This document shows, one piece after another, positions 32,416 through 41,746 of a DNA stretch of 64,000 bases (positions are counted from its first letter, which is position 1; each line of letters starts with the position of its first letter). The position numbers and the translations under genes are program-made. The notes under the pieces are model-generated. The model had not been told where the DNA came from. It was given only the letters and a program-made list of their open reading frames with translations, and searched no databases. The stretch spans positions 35,658-99,657 of the forward strand of contig CAKSZH010000008.1 of the NCBI GenBank assembly GCA_934525675.1, in the 5' to 3' direction. The DNA comes from an uncultured Eubacteriales bacterium. Lineage in GTDB: Bacteria > Bacillota > Clostridia > Oscillospirales > CAG-272.

Positions 32416-34608
32416 ATGAAAATGAGTCAAAGAAAACTGATTTCCGTTGTCTGCATTGCGTTTGTCCTCCTGTTTGCGGCATCCGTTCCTGTCAGCGCGG
32501 CTTCGGCTTATCAGACTTACACCTATTCCATTTCCGGCGAGATGCTGTATTCGCCGGACGCGTACACCGCGACGCTCAGCGCCGACTACGCATATATGGG
32601 ACTCGACGTGACCGACTCCAGCTGGAACAGCCAGCTTTCCAGCCCCTCCGATATGGTGGTGGACGATGAAAAGAACGTCTACATCGTGACGAGAGGCAGT
32701 AAGACCGACGAGGGTTGCGTTGTCGCACTCGACCCGTACCTCAAGGTGCGTTTCGTCATCTGCGAATTCATCAACGAGCAGGGACTGGTTGACCGCTTCA
32801 ACCGTCCGCAGGGCATGTTCGTGTCGAAGGACTACATCTGGGTCTGCGACACGGAAAACCAGCGGATCGTGGTGTTTGACCGCGAGGGCAATTTCGTCAA
32901 GCAGCTCTGGAAGCCCGAAAGTCAGCTCTTCCGGGATGACGCCGGATACACCCCCATTGCCATCGCGGTGGATAAGTACAACCGCGTGTACGTCGTTTCC
33001 AACTCGACGAGCGAAGGTATCATCATGATGACCGAGGATGGGGAGTTCACCGGATTCGTCGGTGCGCAGGCAACGACCATGTCTACCTGGGAGATCCTGA
33101 TGCGTCGGTTCCAGTCCTCGACCCAGAGAGAGAATTCCGACTCCAAGGCATCCACCGAGTACCGCAACGTTTCCATCACCGAAGAGGGCTTCATTTACGC
33201 GACGGTTGACGTCAAGAGCGATTCCGACCTCGAGGGTGAGATCGAAAACGGTATGACCTCCGGTTCTCTGACCGGTGTGTATTCCCCCGTCAAGCTGCTC
33301 AACTCCAAGGGTACGGAGATTATGAAGCGGAACGGCTTCTGGCCCCCGGCAGGCGAGGTGGACATTGATTCTCTGGATGCGTCCGAAAAGATCGGCGTTT
33401 CCAAGCTGACGGATGTCGCGGTCGGTCCCGAAAGAACCTGGACGACCATCGACACCAAGCGTAACCGTACCTACACCTACGACTACAACGGCAACCTGCT
33501 CTTCGCCTTCGGCGATAACAGCGCCATGCTCGGCGGCATCGGAAACGTCGTTGCGGTTGTGTATCAGGGCAACTCCATGCTGATCCTGGACGGCGGCAAT
33601 ACCAACAGTATCACCGTTTACGACCGGACGGAATACGGAGATCTGATTGTCAAGGCGCTCAACGCCGAAAACAACATGGAATACGACCTTGCGGTGGAAT
33701 GCTGGAAGGGCGTGCTCCAGAGAAACTCTAACTATGACGCGGCGTACGTCGGTATCGGCAATGCGCTTTACCGCGACGGCAGATACAAGGAATCGCTTGA
33801 TTACTACGAAGCCGCATACGACACGGAGAACTGGTCGAAATCCTGGACGGAGGTTCGCCGGGACTGGATGTCCAAGTACGTCCTGATCTTTGTGGCGATC
33901 ATTGTCGCCGTGATCTTTGCCTGGGCGAAGTTCCTCAAGTTTGCAAAGAAAGTCAACAAGGCAGCCACGGTGGACGGCAAGGCGCGCAAGACCTTCGGGC
34001 AGGAACTCCTGTACGGGTTCTACGTGATATTCCATCCCTTTGACGGCTTCTACGACCTCAAGCATGAGCACCGCGGTTCGGTGCGTGCGTCCTTTGTGTT
34101 CATCGGCGCCGCCATTCTCACCTTCTTCTATCAGGCGGTGGGTGTCGGCTATGTCATGAATCCGACGAGAGAGTTCTCCTCGCTTCTGACGCAGGCGCTG
34201 TCCGTTCTGGTTCCGCTGGTTCTGTTCATGGTGGCAAACTGGTGCCTCACCACCCTGTTTGACGGCGAGGGCAGCCTCAAGGACATCTTCATTGCGTCCT
34301 CCTATTCGCTGCTTCCCATCCCGATCCTGATTATCCCCGCGACCATTCTGTCCAACTTCGTGACTGTGACCGAGTCTTCTCTGATTACGATGTTTACGGT
34401 GATCGCGTTCATCTGGCTCGGTATCCTGCTCTTCCTCGGCACCATGGTGACGCACGATTATTCCATCGGGAAAAATTTCCTTACGATTTTCGCAACGGTC
34501 GTCGGCATGGTCTGCATCATGTTCCTTGCGATCCTGTTTGTGACGCTGATCGGTAAGCTGGTCAGCCTGGTTGCCAATATCGTAACGGAATTGCAATTCC
34601 GGACCTGA
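32416..34608 (+). CDS. Secreted NHL/TPR protein fused to a YIP1-like membrane domain
   Basis: 730 residues. A signal peptide (ISVVCIAFVLLFAASVPVSA) leads to an NHL/beta-propeller-like region (about residues 70-400; SSPSDMVVDDEKNVYIVTRG, RPQGMFVSKDYIWVCDTENQ). Two TPR-like helix pairs follow (413-475; AAYVGIGNALYRDGRYKESL), then one transmembrane helix near 490, a basic linker, and a five-helix YIP1-like membrane domain to the end. Topology puts the propeller and TPR outside and the YIP1 domain in the membrane. Such proteins accompany ABC sugar operons with DUF5696 proteins in Firmicutes; function is undefined. TAAGGAGGAAACA precedes the ATG. Confidence 0.85.
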   Translation: MKMSQRKLISVVCIAFVLLFAASVPVSAASAYQTYTYSISGEMLYSPDAYTATLSADYAYMGLDVTDSSWNSQLSSPSDMVVDDEKNVYIVTRGSKTDEGCVVALDPYLKVRFVICEFINEQGLVDRFNRPQGMFVSKDYIWVCDTENQRIVVFDREGNFVKQLWKPESQLFRDDAGYTPIAIAVDKYNRVYVVSNSTSEGIIMMTEDGEFTGFVGAQATTMSTWEILMRRFQSSTQRENSDSKASTEYRNVSITEEGFIYATVDVKSDSDLEGEIENGMTSGSLTGVYSPVKLLNSKGTEIMKRNGFWPPAGEVDIDSLDASEKIGVSKLTDVAVGPERTWTTIDTKRNRTYTYDYNGNLLFAFGDNSAMLGGIGNVVAVVYQGNSMLILDGGNTNSITVYDRTEYGDLIVKALNAENNMEYDLAVECWKGVLQRNSNYDAAYVGIGNALYRDGRYKESLDYYEAAYDTENWSKSWTEVRRDWMSKYVLIFVAIIVAVIFAWAKFLKFAKKVNKAATVDGKARKTFGQELLYGFYVIFHPFDGFYDLKHEHRGSVRASFVFIGAAILTFFYQAVGVGYVMNPTREFSSLLTQALSVLVPLVLFMVANWCLTTLFDGEGSLKDIFIASSYSLLPIPILIIPATILSNFVTVTESSLITMFTVIAFIWLGILLFLGTMVTHDYSIGKNFLTIFATVVGMVCIMFLAILFVTLIGKLVSLVANIVTELQFRT

Positions 34609-34635
34609 CCGCCAAAGCTGAAAGGAGATACAGAG

Positions 34636-37600
34636 ATGAAAAAATCCTATAAGATCATTTCCGTGCTTCTGGCGGTTGTGTGTGCGGTCGGCGGGTTCGG
34701 CGGTCTGTTTACCGTCGGTACCCATGCCGCAACTACCGATTCCGAAGTCCAGATCAAGTATGACAACAGTTATTATGCATATCGGTTCAACTCTCCGTCG
34801 GAGAAGCTGAACGTGATGACGCCGTACATCGAATCCGATGAGTACAGACTCTACGTCAACGATGTGACCGGCGAGGTCGCGCTTTACCAGAAGACGACCG
34901 GCGAGACCATTTTCTCCAACCCTTATGATGTGTCCGCCTCCAAGGGCTCCAATGAAACCAAGTCCCAGCTGATGTCCCAGATCATTGTGCAGTACAAGGA
35001 AAACAGCTCGACCGACAGCGTTTCCCAGTACATGTACAGCTTTGAGGAAGCAACGCTGCGCGATCAGGTGCGCGTCAAGAACATCAAGAACGGTGTCCGT
35101 GTGGAATACGTCATCGGACAGGAGACCACCAGAAAACTGGTGCCGCGCATGATTTCCAAGGACCATTTCGAGCATATGATTCTCGATCTGGTCAAGGAAG
35201 GGCTCGGCGATTCCAGACAGGGCAAGAAGGACGCACTCCGCTTTGAGTCCATGTACGACCTCCGGAGCTACGCACGGGCGACGTCCGAAGCGGAACGCAA
35301 GGCGTTGCTGGCAACCTACCAGGTACTCCAGAACAACCGCGACTTTGAGTTCTACATCTTCACGGAAAACGCCTCGGAGGGCGAGATCAACTGGGTCGAA
35401 TCTCAGATCAAAGCATACTGCCCGAACTACACCTTCGAGCAGATGGAAGCCGACCACGCGGAATGTATGTACGAGGAAACCAAGACCGAGTCCCCCGTAT
35501 TCAAGATGGCTCTTGAATACACGCTGGATCAGAACGGGCTTTCCGTCACGCTTCCCGCCAACGGTCTGCGTTACAACTCCGGCAAGTACACGTTGGAAAA
35601 CATCGCCGTGCTTCCTTACATGGGAGCGGGCAACTCCGCGAATACCGGTTACATCTTTTATCCGGACGGCGCGGGCGCGCTCTTTGACTTCGATTCGCCG
35701 GATACCAAATCGACCACGACCATCCGCGGACAGGTCTACGGCAAGGATTTCGCTTACCACGATATTTCCACCGGTAAGTATCAGCAGTCCCTGACCAGCG
35801 CGGTATTCGGCCTGGTGGAGGAACAGGTCTATTACACCTATTCCTACGAGCAGACCTTTTACTCGCAGGACGATGTTCGCATCGAAACGCACGACAATTT
35901 CACGGTCTCCCGCACGCAGAAATCGCTGGAAAAAATTATGGAGGAGATCAACAATCCCGCCAATAACATCACACTGACCAGTGAGATCAAGACTACCTCC
36001 TACAAGAACGGTTTCTTCGTTATCATTGAGGAGGGCGAGTCGCTTGCGTCGATCGAGGTGTTCCGCCCCGGCGCACAGAGCAATTACAACTGCGCACGTG
36101 CGTACTTCAACCCGCGTCCGAAGGATACCTACGAGCTGACCGACTCCATTTCCGCAAAGGACGACGACCGCAAGAAATCCACCTGGACAGTCGTTTCTGA
36201 CCGGAAATACACCGGTAACTTTACCTTGCGCTATGTGATGCTTTCCGATCCGGCTCTTGCCGCACAGGCGGGCGTCAGCTCTTACTACGAGCCGTCTTAC
36301 ATCGGCATGGCGCAGGTCTACCGCGATTACCTCATCCGCAATGAAGCGCTCACCCGCCTGACCGAGAAAGACGTGGACAGCGAGCATATCCCGCTTTACA
36401 TCGAATCCTTCGGCACCATTGAGGCGACCGAGCAGTTCCTCTCCATCCCGGTCACGGTTCACAAGGCACTCACGACTTTTGACAATGTCGCGCAGATGTA
36501 CAGGGACCTTTCCGAGGAGGGGATCACCAACGTCAACTTCCGCCTGACCGGCTTTGCCAACGGGGGCCTCTGGTACACCGTACCGGCGGCGCTCAAGTGG
36601 GAAAGTGCAGTGGGCGGCAAGAAGGGCTTCCGGGAGCTGGTGCAGTATTCCGAGAAAGTGAAGGCGTCCGGAGGGAACCTCGGTATTTACCCCGATTTCG
36701 ACTTTGCTTACATCAACAAGAATACCGCGACCGACTCGACTTCGATGAAGAAGCACGCGGTGCGTACCATCGACAACCGGTACTCCTCCAAGCGGTATTA
36801 CAGCGCAACCAAGCAGAAGTACATCAGTTACTTCCAGTACGCGCTCTCTCCCGCATATTTCAGTTTCTTCTATGAGAAGCTGGTCGGCAACTACGACGAT
36901 TACGGCGTCAAGAATATTTCGATCGCGTCGCTCGGTTCTTCGCTCAACTCGGATTTCGACAACGACGAGCCGTACAACCGCGAGGACAGCAAGTCCTACA
37001 CGATCGAGGCGTTCCGCTACCTTTCCATCGACAAGGGTTACTCCGTAATGACAGACGTCGGAAACTCCTACGTCTGGAAGTACGCGGATCATCTGCTGAA
37101 CGTGGCGCTGGATTCCAGCCGCTTTACGGTGGCTTCCGCATCCGTTCCGTTTATGGGAATCGTTCTGCACGGTTATATTCAGTTTGCCGGCACCGCTATG
37201 AACATGGAAGGCAACATGGATTACGCAGTGCTCAAGTCCATCGAAAACGGTGCGTCCCCGTATTTCACGCTGTCCTATCAGAACACCGACCTGCTCAAGG
37301 AAGACGAATATTACAGCCGGTACTATTCGGTCCGCTACGACATCTGGAAGGATGATCTGATCCGGATTTACCGCGAGATGAACGAGGTGCTTGCCGATGT
37401 TCAGCTCAAGCAGATCGTCAATCATGAGATCCTGACCGGTGTCCGTGTACTCGATGCCGGCGAGATCGCTGCTCTGATCGAAAAGCAGCTCGCAGCCACC
37501 GAAAAGGCAGAAAAGAATGCCGCGCTCAATCGGGAATACGAAGCGATCCGCACGCTTGCAGAGGCGATGGAATACCTCCGCGGCTCGGTTGACAAGGTCT

Positions 37601-38295
37601 CCTCGCTGTATTCTTCCGCACTGGTTATTCTGAAGCAACTTGACCGCGATTATGAAACGCTCCTGTCCGACCTGGCAAAACTCGATAAGGTGCAGAGCGA
37701 CCGTAACCGCGCAACCGTCAAGCGTGACGCGACCAAGATGGTGACGACCTATTACCGCCTTGTTTCGGTCTGCAAGCAGATCGACGACTATGTGAAGAAG
37801 GATCAGCAGATCTACGATAAGGTGACTGCCACCGGCGAGATCCTGCCCGATGTCCTGAAGGAACTGAACGGCTATCTCGACACGATTCGGGTGTTTACCG
37901 ACAAGCTGGCAAACGGTGAGGACTACACCGGCACCAACTTTACGGGAACCGGTTTCCCGGCGCTTGCAAAGTCCGCTTACGACGGAACAGTCAGTGCCGT
38001 TTCCAGGTACTTCACGGAAGAAGAGATCCGGAACGGCGCGGTGATCCCGTCCGAGGACGACTCCGGTTCCGATGAGGATACCGGCAACAACGAGAACGGT
38101 TCGGATACGGATCAGTCGCTCATCTGTGACAACGGCAATATTGTCGCGGTCACCTATGGCGAGAGAAACGGAAACAACATCGTTGCTTACAAGGTCTTCA
38201 TTCTCAATTACAACAACTTCACCGTCAAGGTGGAATACAACGGCGTGACATACTCTATCCCCGGACAGGGCTATGTCGTAATCAAGATGGATTAA
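34636..38295 (+). CDS. DUF5696-like secreted protein, possible glycosidase barrel
   Basis: 1219 residues with a signal peptide ending near VGTHAA. The N-terminal half (residues 35-500) is beta-rich (LYVNDVTGEVALYQKTTGET). The middle (about 580-930) reads like a TIM barrel: IPLYIESFGTIEATEQFLSI, NVNFRLTGFANGG, GIYPDFDFAYIN, NISIASLGSSLNSDFD and YSVMTDVGNSYVW are regularly spaced strand-like blocks rich in Asp and aromatic residues. A helical coiled-coil-like segment (about 960-1120) and a small C-terminal beta domain follow. I recognise the DUF5696 pattern found with carbohydrate ABC operons. Enzyme activity is inference. GAAAGGAGA precedes the ATG. Confidence 0.85.
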   Translation: MKKSYKIISVLLAVVCAVGGFGGLFTVGTHAATTDSEVQIKYDNSYYAYRFNSPSEKLNVMTPYIESDEYRLYVNDVTGEVALYQKTTGETIFSNPYDVSASKGSNETKSQLMSQIIVQYKENSSTDSVSQYMYSFEEATLRDQVRVKNIKNGVRVEYVIGQETTRKLVPRMISKDHFEHMILDLVKEGLGDSRQGKKDALRFESMYDLRSYARATSEAERKALLATYQVLQNNRDFEFYIFTENASEGEINWVESQIKAYCPNYTFEQMEADHAECMYEETKTESPVFKMALEYTLDQNGLSVTLPANGLRYNSGKYTLENIAVLPYMGAGNSANTGYIFYPDGAGALFDFDSPDTKSTTTIRGQVYGKDFAYHDISTGKYQQSLTSAVFGLVEEQVYYTYSYEQTFYSQDDVRIETHDNFTVSRTQKSLEKIMEEINNPANNITLTSEIKTTSYKNGFFVIIEEGESLASIEVFRPGAQSNYNCARAYFNPRPKDTYELTDSISAKDDDRKKSTWTVVSDRKYTGNFTLRYVMLSDPALAAQAGVSSYYEPSYIGMAQVYRDYLIRNEALTRLTEKDVDSEHIPLYIESFGTIEATEQFLSIPVTVHKALTTFDNVAQMYRDLSEEGITNVNFRLTGFANGGLWYTVPAALKWESAVGGKKGFRELVQYSEKVKASGGNLGIYPDFDFAYINKNTATDSTSMKKHAVRTIDNRYSSKRYYSATKQKYISYFQYALSPAYFSFFYEKLVGNYDDYGVKNISIASLGSSLNSDFDNDEPYNREDSKSYTIEAFRYLSIDKGYSVMTDVGNSYVWKYADHLLNVALDSSRFTVASASVPFMGIVLHGYIQFAGTAMNMEGNMDYAVLKSIENGASPYFTLSYQNTDLLKEDEYYSRYYSVRYDIWKDDLIRIYREMNEVLADVQLKQIVNHEILTGVRVLDAGEIAALIEKQLAATEKAEKNAALNREYEAIRTLAEAMEYLRGSVDKVSSLYSSALVILKQLDRDYETLLSDLAKLDKVQSDRNRATVKRDATKMVTTYYRLVSVCKQIDDYVKKDQQIYDKVTATGEILPDVLKELNGYLDTIRVFTDKLANGEDYTGTNFTGTGFPALAKSAYDGTVSAVSRYFTEEEIRNGAVIPSEDDSGSDEDTGNNENGSDTDQSLICDNGNIVAVTYGERNGNNIVAYKVFILNYNNFTVKVEYNGVTYSIPGQGYVVIKMD

Positions 38296-38307
38296 GGAGG
38301 TGCGGAT

Positions 38308-39276
38308 ATGACTAAAGGTGAACCTGTCAAGAACACAATGAATACCGCAAGTCCTGTGAAGAAAAAGAAGAAAAAAGCGGCGTCGCTGGACCGGAAAAAG
38401 GCTCGCGCCGGCTGGCTCTTCGTTCTTCCCTTCGTCATCGGTCTGATCGTCATTTATCTTCCGCTGATCTACAATTCCATCTCGCTCAGCTTCTGCACCA
38501 ATACCAGCACCTCCGCCGGCACGGTTTATACCTTCGTCGGATGGGAGAATTACCGTAATGCACTCTTGAAAGATACCCAGTTCGTGCCGACCCTGCTCTC
38601 AGGGCTCGGCGAACTGGTACTCCAGATCCCGGCGATCGTCATTTTCGCTCTGTTCATGGCGGTGCTCCTGAACCAGAAGATGGCGGGTCGTGCCGCGTTC
38701 CGTGCGATCTTCTTCATCCCGGTCGTGATTTCAACCGGTATTATGGAGTCGATCAATGCCGCGGACGTGGTGACCGGTTCCTCGCAGGCGGGAGTCGATA
38801 CCGGTGCGGACACGTCAAACAGTATCGTCAACGTCATGGACCTGGAACGATTGTTCAGCAACATGAAGATCGGCAGTCAGCTTGCCACTTACGTGGTGGA
38901 CATTGTCAATAACATTTATGACATCGTCAACAAGGCGGGCGTGCAGATGCTGATCTTCCTCGCAGGTCTTCAGGCGATCTCTCCCGCAATCTACGAGTCC
39001 TGTAAGATCGACGGCGCGACCGGTTGGGAAACCTTCTGGAAGATCACCTTCCCGATGATCAGCCCGATGATCCTTGTCAACGGGGTGTACACCATCATTG
39101 ACTCCTTTACATCGGAAACCAATACCGTGATGGCGTATATCAGCGAGATTTACAGTACGAGTGAAGTCAAGAGTTCGGCAATGGCGTGGATTTACTTCCT
39201 GATCGTCATGCTGATCGTCGGTATCATCGCCGCGATCATTTCCGCCAATGTGTTCTATCAGCGGCGGGAACGCTGA
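38308..39276 (+). CDS. Sugar ABC transporter permease (CUT1 type), pair 2a
   Basis: 322 residues. A basic lysine-rich N-terminus (SPVKKKKKKAASLDRKKARA) precedes six helices beginning WLFVLPFVIGLIVIYLPLIY. The EAA loop is ESCKIDGATGWETFWKITFP. Between helices 3 and 4 an insertion of about 60 residues (NAADVVTGSSQAGVDTGADT onward) is not in pair 1 and would face outside. TAAGGAGGTG precedes the ATG and the gene starts 12 bases after the DUF5696 stop. Confidence 0.92.
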   Translation: MTKGEPVKNTMNTASPVKKKKKKAASLDRKKARAGWLFVLPFVIGLIVIYLPLIYNSISLSFCTNTSTSAGTVYTFVGWENYRNALLKDTQFVPTLLSGLGELVLQIPAIVIFALFMAVLLNQKMAGRAAFRAIFFIPVVISTGIMESINAADVVTGSSQAGVDTGADTSNSIVNVMDLERLFSNMKIGSQLATYVVDIVNNIYDIVNKAGVQMLIFLAGLQAISPAIYESCKIDGATGWETFWKITFPMISPMILVNGVYTIIDSFTSETNTVMAYISEIYSTSEVKSSAMAWIYFLIVMLIVGIIAAIISANVFYQRRER

Positions 39277-39293
39277 GAGAGGAGGAGTCAGTT

Positions 39294-40475
39294 ATGAACG
39301 CACAAAACACAAGTCCGAAGGTCGTGCGGGAATCCAAGAACCGGATCCGAGTGGACTTCGAAAGAACTCCTCTCAAGGACCGGCTCAAGGCGAAATTTCT
39401 TAATGTTGCCTTCCTTTCCAAAGCGGTGGTCTACATTTTCCGCCTGCTCCTTCTGATCGGCATTTCCTACGTGGTGCTGTATCCGTTCATCGCAAAGATC
39501 TGCGCGTCCTTCATGGCAGGGCAGGACTTTATCGATGCCACGGTCCGGCTGATTCCCAAGAATTTCACGCTGGAACAGTATCAGAAGATTATTTCGGAGC
39601 TTGGGTATTTCGACGCCTTCAAGAACACGTTTATCCTTTCCTTTACCTGTGCGGTTCTGCAGACCTTCATTTGCTGTCTGATCGGCTATGGTCTTGCAAA
39701 GTTCCGCTTCAAGGGAAACAAGATTCTGTTCCTTCTGGTGATGCTGACCATGATTATTCCTCACCAGACGCTCCGGCTTTCCATGTATTACAACTTCCGT
39801 CATTTTGACATCCTCGGTATCTTCCAGCTACTCGGCGGCGGCGGATTCTCCATTCTCGGCGGTATCAAGTCGGATGCGGGCGGATTCCTCGGGGCGCTTT
39901 ACAACTTCAACGAAGCGGTCAAGGGAGCGATCAATATCGCGCCGCATACCATTTCCCAGAGCACCGGTGCCATTGTCTACACCTCCATCTGGGATGCGGG
40001 CGGTCTCAACCTGACCAATACCTACGCGCCGCTGATCCTGCTTTCCATGACGGGACTTGCGTTCAAGAACGGTCTGTATATTTTCCTGCTCCGTCAGTTC
40101 TTTTGCGGAATCCCGGATGAATTGGAAGAGTCTGCGTATATCGATGGCGCGGGAACCTTCCGGACCTTTGTCCAGATTATTCTTCCGATCTCCATTCCGA
40201 TGATGATTACGGTGTTCCTGTTCTCCTTCTGCTGGCAGTGGACGGACAACTTCTACACCAATGTCTTCTTCACAAGCAATTCCAAGATCAAACTGCTTGT
40301 GAACATCGTCGGTGTGCCGCGATCCATTCTGAATGGGACGAATTACGGTGTCAAGTATCAGTCGGCGATCAAGAATACCTGCGGTCTGATGATTATCGCT
40401 CCTCTTGTGGTAATCTACCTCTTCCTGCAGAGATATCTGGTCGAAGGCATCGAACGGTCCGGTATCACGGGTTGA
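39294..40475 (+). CDS. Sugar ABC transporter permease (CUT1 type), pair 2b
   Basis: 393 residues, about 100 longer than usual for this subunit. ATG 39294 follows GAGAGGAGGAG; a longer frame upstream is the end of the previous gene in another frame. Six helices, EAA loop ESAYIDGAGTFRTFVQIILP. The extra length is a Gly/Asn-rich outer loop of about 75 residues between helices 3 and 4 (FSILGGIKSDAGGFLGALYN onward), plus a longer N-terminus. The gene closes the operon at a strong terminator. Confidence 0.92.
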   Translation: MNAQNTSPKVVRESKNRIRVDFERTPLKDRLKAKFLNVAFLSKAVVYIFRLLLLIGISYVVLYPFIAKICASFMAGQDFIDATVRLIPKNFTLEQYQKIISELGYFDAFKNTFILSFTCAVLQTFICCLIGYGLAKFRFKGNKILFLLVMLTMIIPHQTLRLSMYYNFRHFDILGIFQLLGGGGFSILGGIKSDAGGFLGALYNFNEAVKGAINIAPHTISQSTGAIVYTSIWDAGGLNLTNTYAPLILLSMTGLAFKNGLYIFLLRQFFCGIPDELEESAYIDGAGTFRTFVQIILPISIPMMITVFLFSFCWQWTDNFYTNVFFTSNSKIKLLVNIVGVPRSILNGTNYGVKYQSAIKNTCGLMIIAPLVVIYLFLQRYLVEGIERSGITG

Positions 40476-40500
40476 TCCCGCGAAACGGATATCCGAATCA

Positions 40501-40545
40501 TCAAGAGCCCCGCACACCTTGGTGTGCGGGGCTCTTTGACGTTTT
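40501..40545 (+). terminator. Terminator of the sugar-uptake operon
   Basis: AGAGCCCCGCACACC-tt-GGTGTGCGGGGCTCT stem followed by TTGACGTTTT. The rest of 40546-40783 holds no gene. Confidence 0.85.
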
Positions 40546-40783
40546 GAGCGAGCGGGGTGCAGGCGGTACTGTGTTCCCCGATCGGGAAAAATGACAGGGA
40601 ATCGGTGTAGGGCAACGGCTTTTCCGGTGAAAAATTGTATGCAGAAATTTCCGGGGAGTATTTATCGGCATCCGTGCGGTACGGGGCGACTTCCGCCCGC
40701 CCCGCGGCACATTCTGCGCCAGGGTGCGGACTTCCGCCGCCCTGTACCGCACGTCGCCTACGCCCACCGCATGAAATCCCTGC

Positions 40784-41746
40784 TTACTCCGTTTTTTGTA
40801 TTCCCTCCGATGTTGCGCCCGTTTTGGGGAGGCTCTGCTCCTTGTCCTGCGGATCTTCCCACAGATTCCACGGGTACCGGTCCATGGGCGGGGCGCTGCA
40901 TACCTCCACCCGTTCTCCGGTCACCGGATGCAGGAACGAGATCCGGTGCGACCAAAGTGCCGCCGCGGGACTTTGGTTGTCCCTTCCACCGTACTTGCCG
41001 TCCCCCGCAAGCGGACAGCGGCGGGCGGCAAACTGCGCCCGGATCTGGTGCGTCCGCCCCGTGTGAAGCAAAACGCGGCAGAGGGAAAGCGGATTTCCTT
41101 TGTCATTGATCCGGCTGTCCTGTACGCGGTAGTCGAGAACCGCCCGCTTGGCGCCCTTGCGCTCGCCTTTTACGACAAATACCTTGCCGCGCGTGCGGTC
41201 GAAGAACAGGAAGTCTTCCATCCGTCCCTCGGGCGGCTCCGGAATTCCTTCCGCAACCGCGAGATATTCTTTTTCAAATCTGCCGTCGTGCGCGGCAATG
41301 GCTTCGGAGAGCTTTCCCGTGACCTTCGGGTCACGGGAAAAGAGCATTGCCCCGCCCGTCGTGCGGTCCAGCCGGTGTACCGAGCCGATATACCCGCCCA
41401 CCTGCGCTTCCAGAAGCGAGAGAATGTCCCGCCCGTCCGCGCTTTTTTCGGAGAGAACGCCGATCGGTTTCTCCGCTACGAGCAGATACGCGTCACGGTA
41501 AAGAATTTTCAGGGAAGCCACTGTGCCGGAAGTCGCCGCACCGGAAGCAATTTTAACGGGACCGGGGTTGACGGATTTTTTCGTAGATGTGGTGCCTGCC
41601 GCAACAGCGCGATTTCCCGGAAATTTGTCGTTCTCCGTCACGGAACCGTTTTCCGCAACGGCGTCAGTCGTAACTTTATTGCTCCCGCCCGTGCCGTTCT
41701 TCGTTCGGGCAGATACCTGATACAATTGTTCTTTTTTCTGCTTCAT
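40784..41746 (-). CDS. RluA family pseudouridine synthase
   Basis: 320 residues. The catalytic motif GSVHRLDRTTGG has Asp127; further family marks are LLVAEKPIGVLSE, LLHTGRTHQIRAQFA and PLAGDGKYGG. It converts uridine to pseudouridine in rRNA or tRNA; which site is unclear. The first 75 residues are Thr/Asn/Ala-rich and not part of the fold, and no S4 domain is seen. The start overlaps the stop of the ABC permease by four bases (ATGA), so it is translated as the last gene of a four-gene operon, an odd functional mix. An internal start after residue 75 is possible but lacks support. Confidence 0.9.
   Translation of the reverse strand: MKQKKEQLYQVSARTKNGTGGSNKVTTDAVAENGSVTENDKFPGNRAVAAGTTSTKKSVNPGPVKIASGAATSGTVASLKILYRDAYLLVAEKPIGVLSEKSADGRDILSLLEAQVGGYIGSVHRLDRTTGGAMLFSRDPKVTGKLSEAIAAHDGRFEKEYLAVAEGIPEPPEGRMEDFLFFDRTRGKVFVVKGERKGAKRAVLDYRVQDSRINDKGNPLSLCRVLLHTGRTHQIRAQFAARRCPLAGDGKYGGRDNQSPAAALWSHRISFLHPVTGERVEVCSAPPMDRYPWNLWEDPQDKEQSLPKTGATSEGIQKTE

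Noticed and set aside
32368..37638. A 1756-codon open frame on the minus strand opposite the NHL and DUF5696 genes
   Set aside because: It is the shadow of the plus-strand genes, has no ribosome-binding site or family motif, and the plus-strand genes have signal peptides, ribosome-binding sites and operon order.
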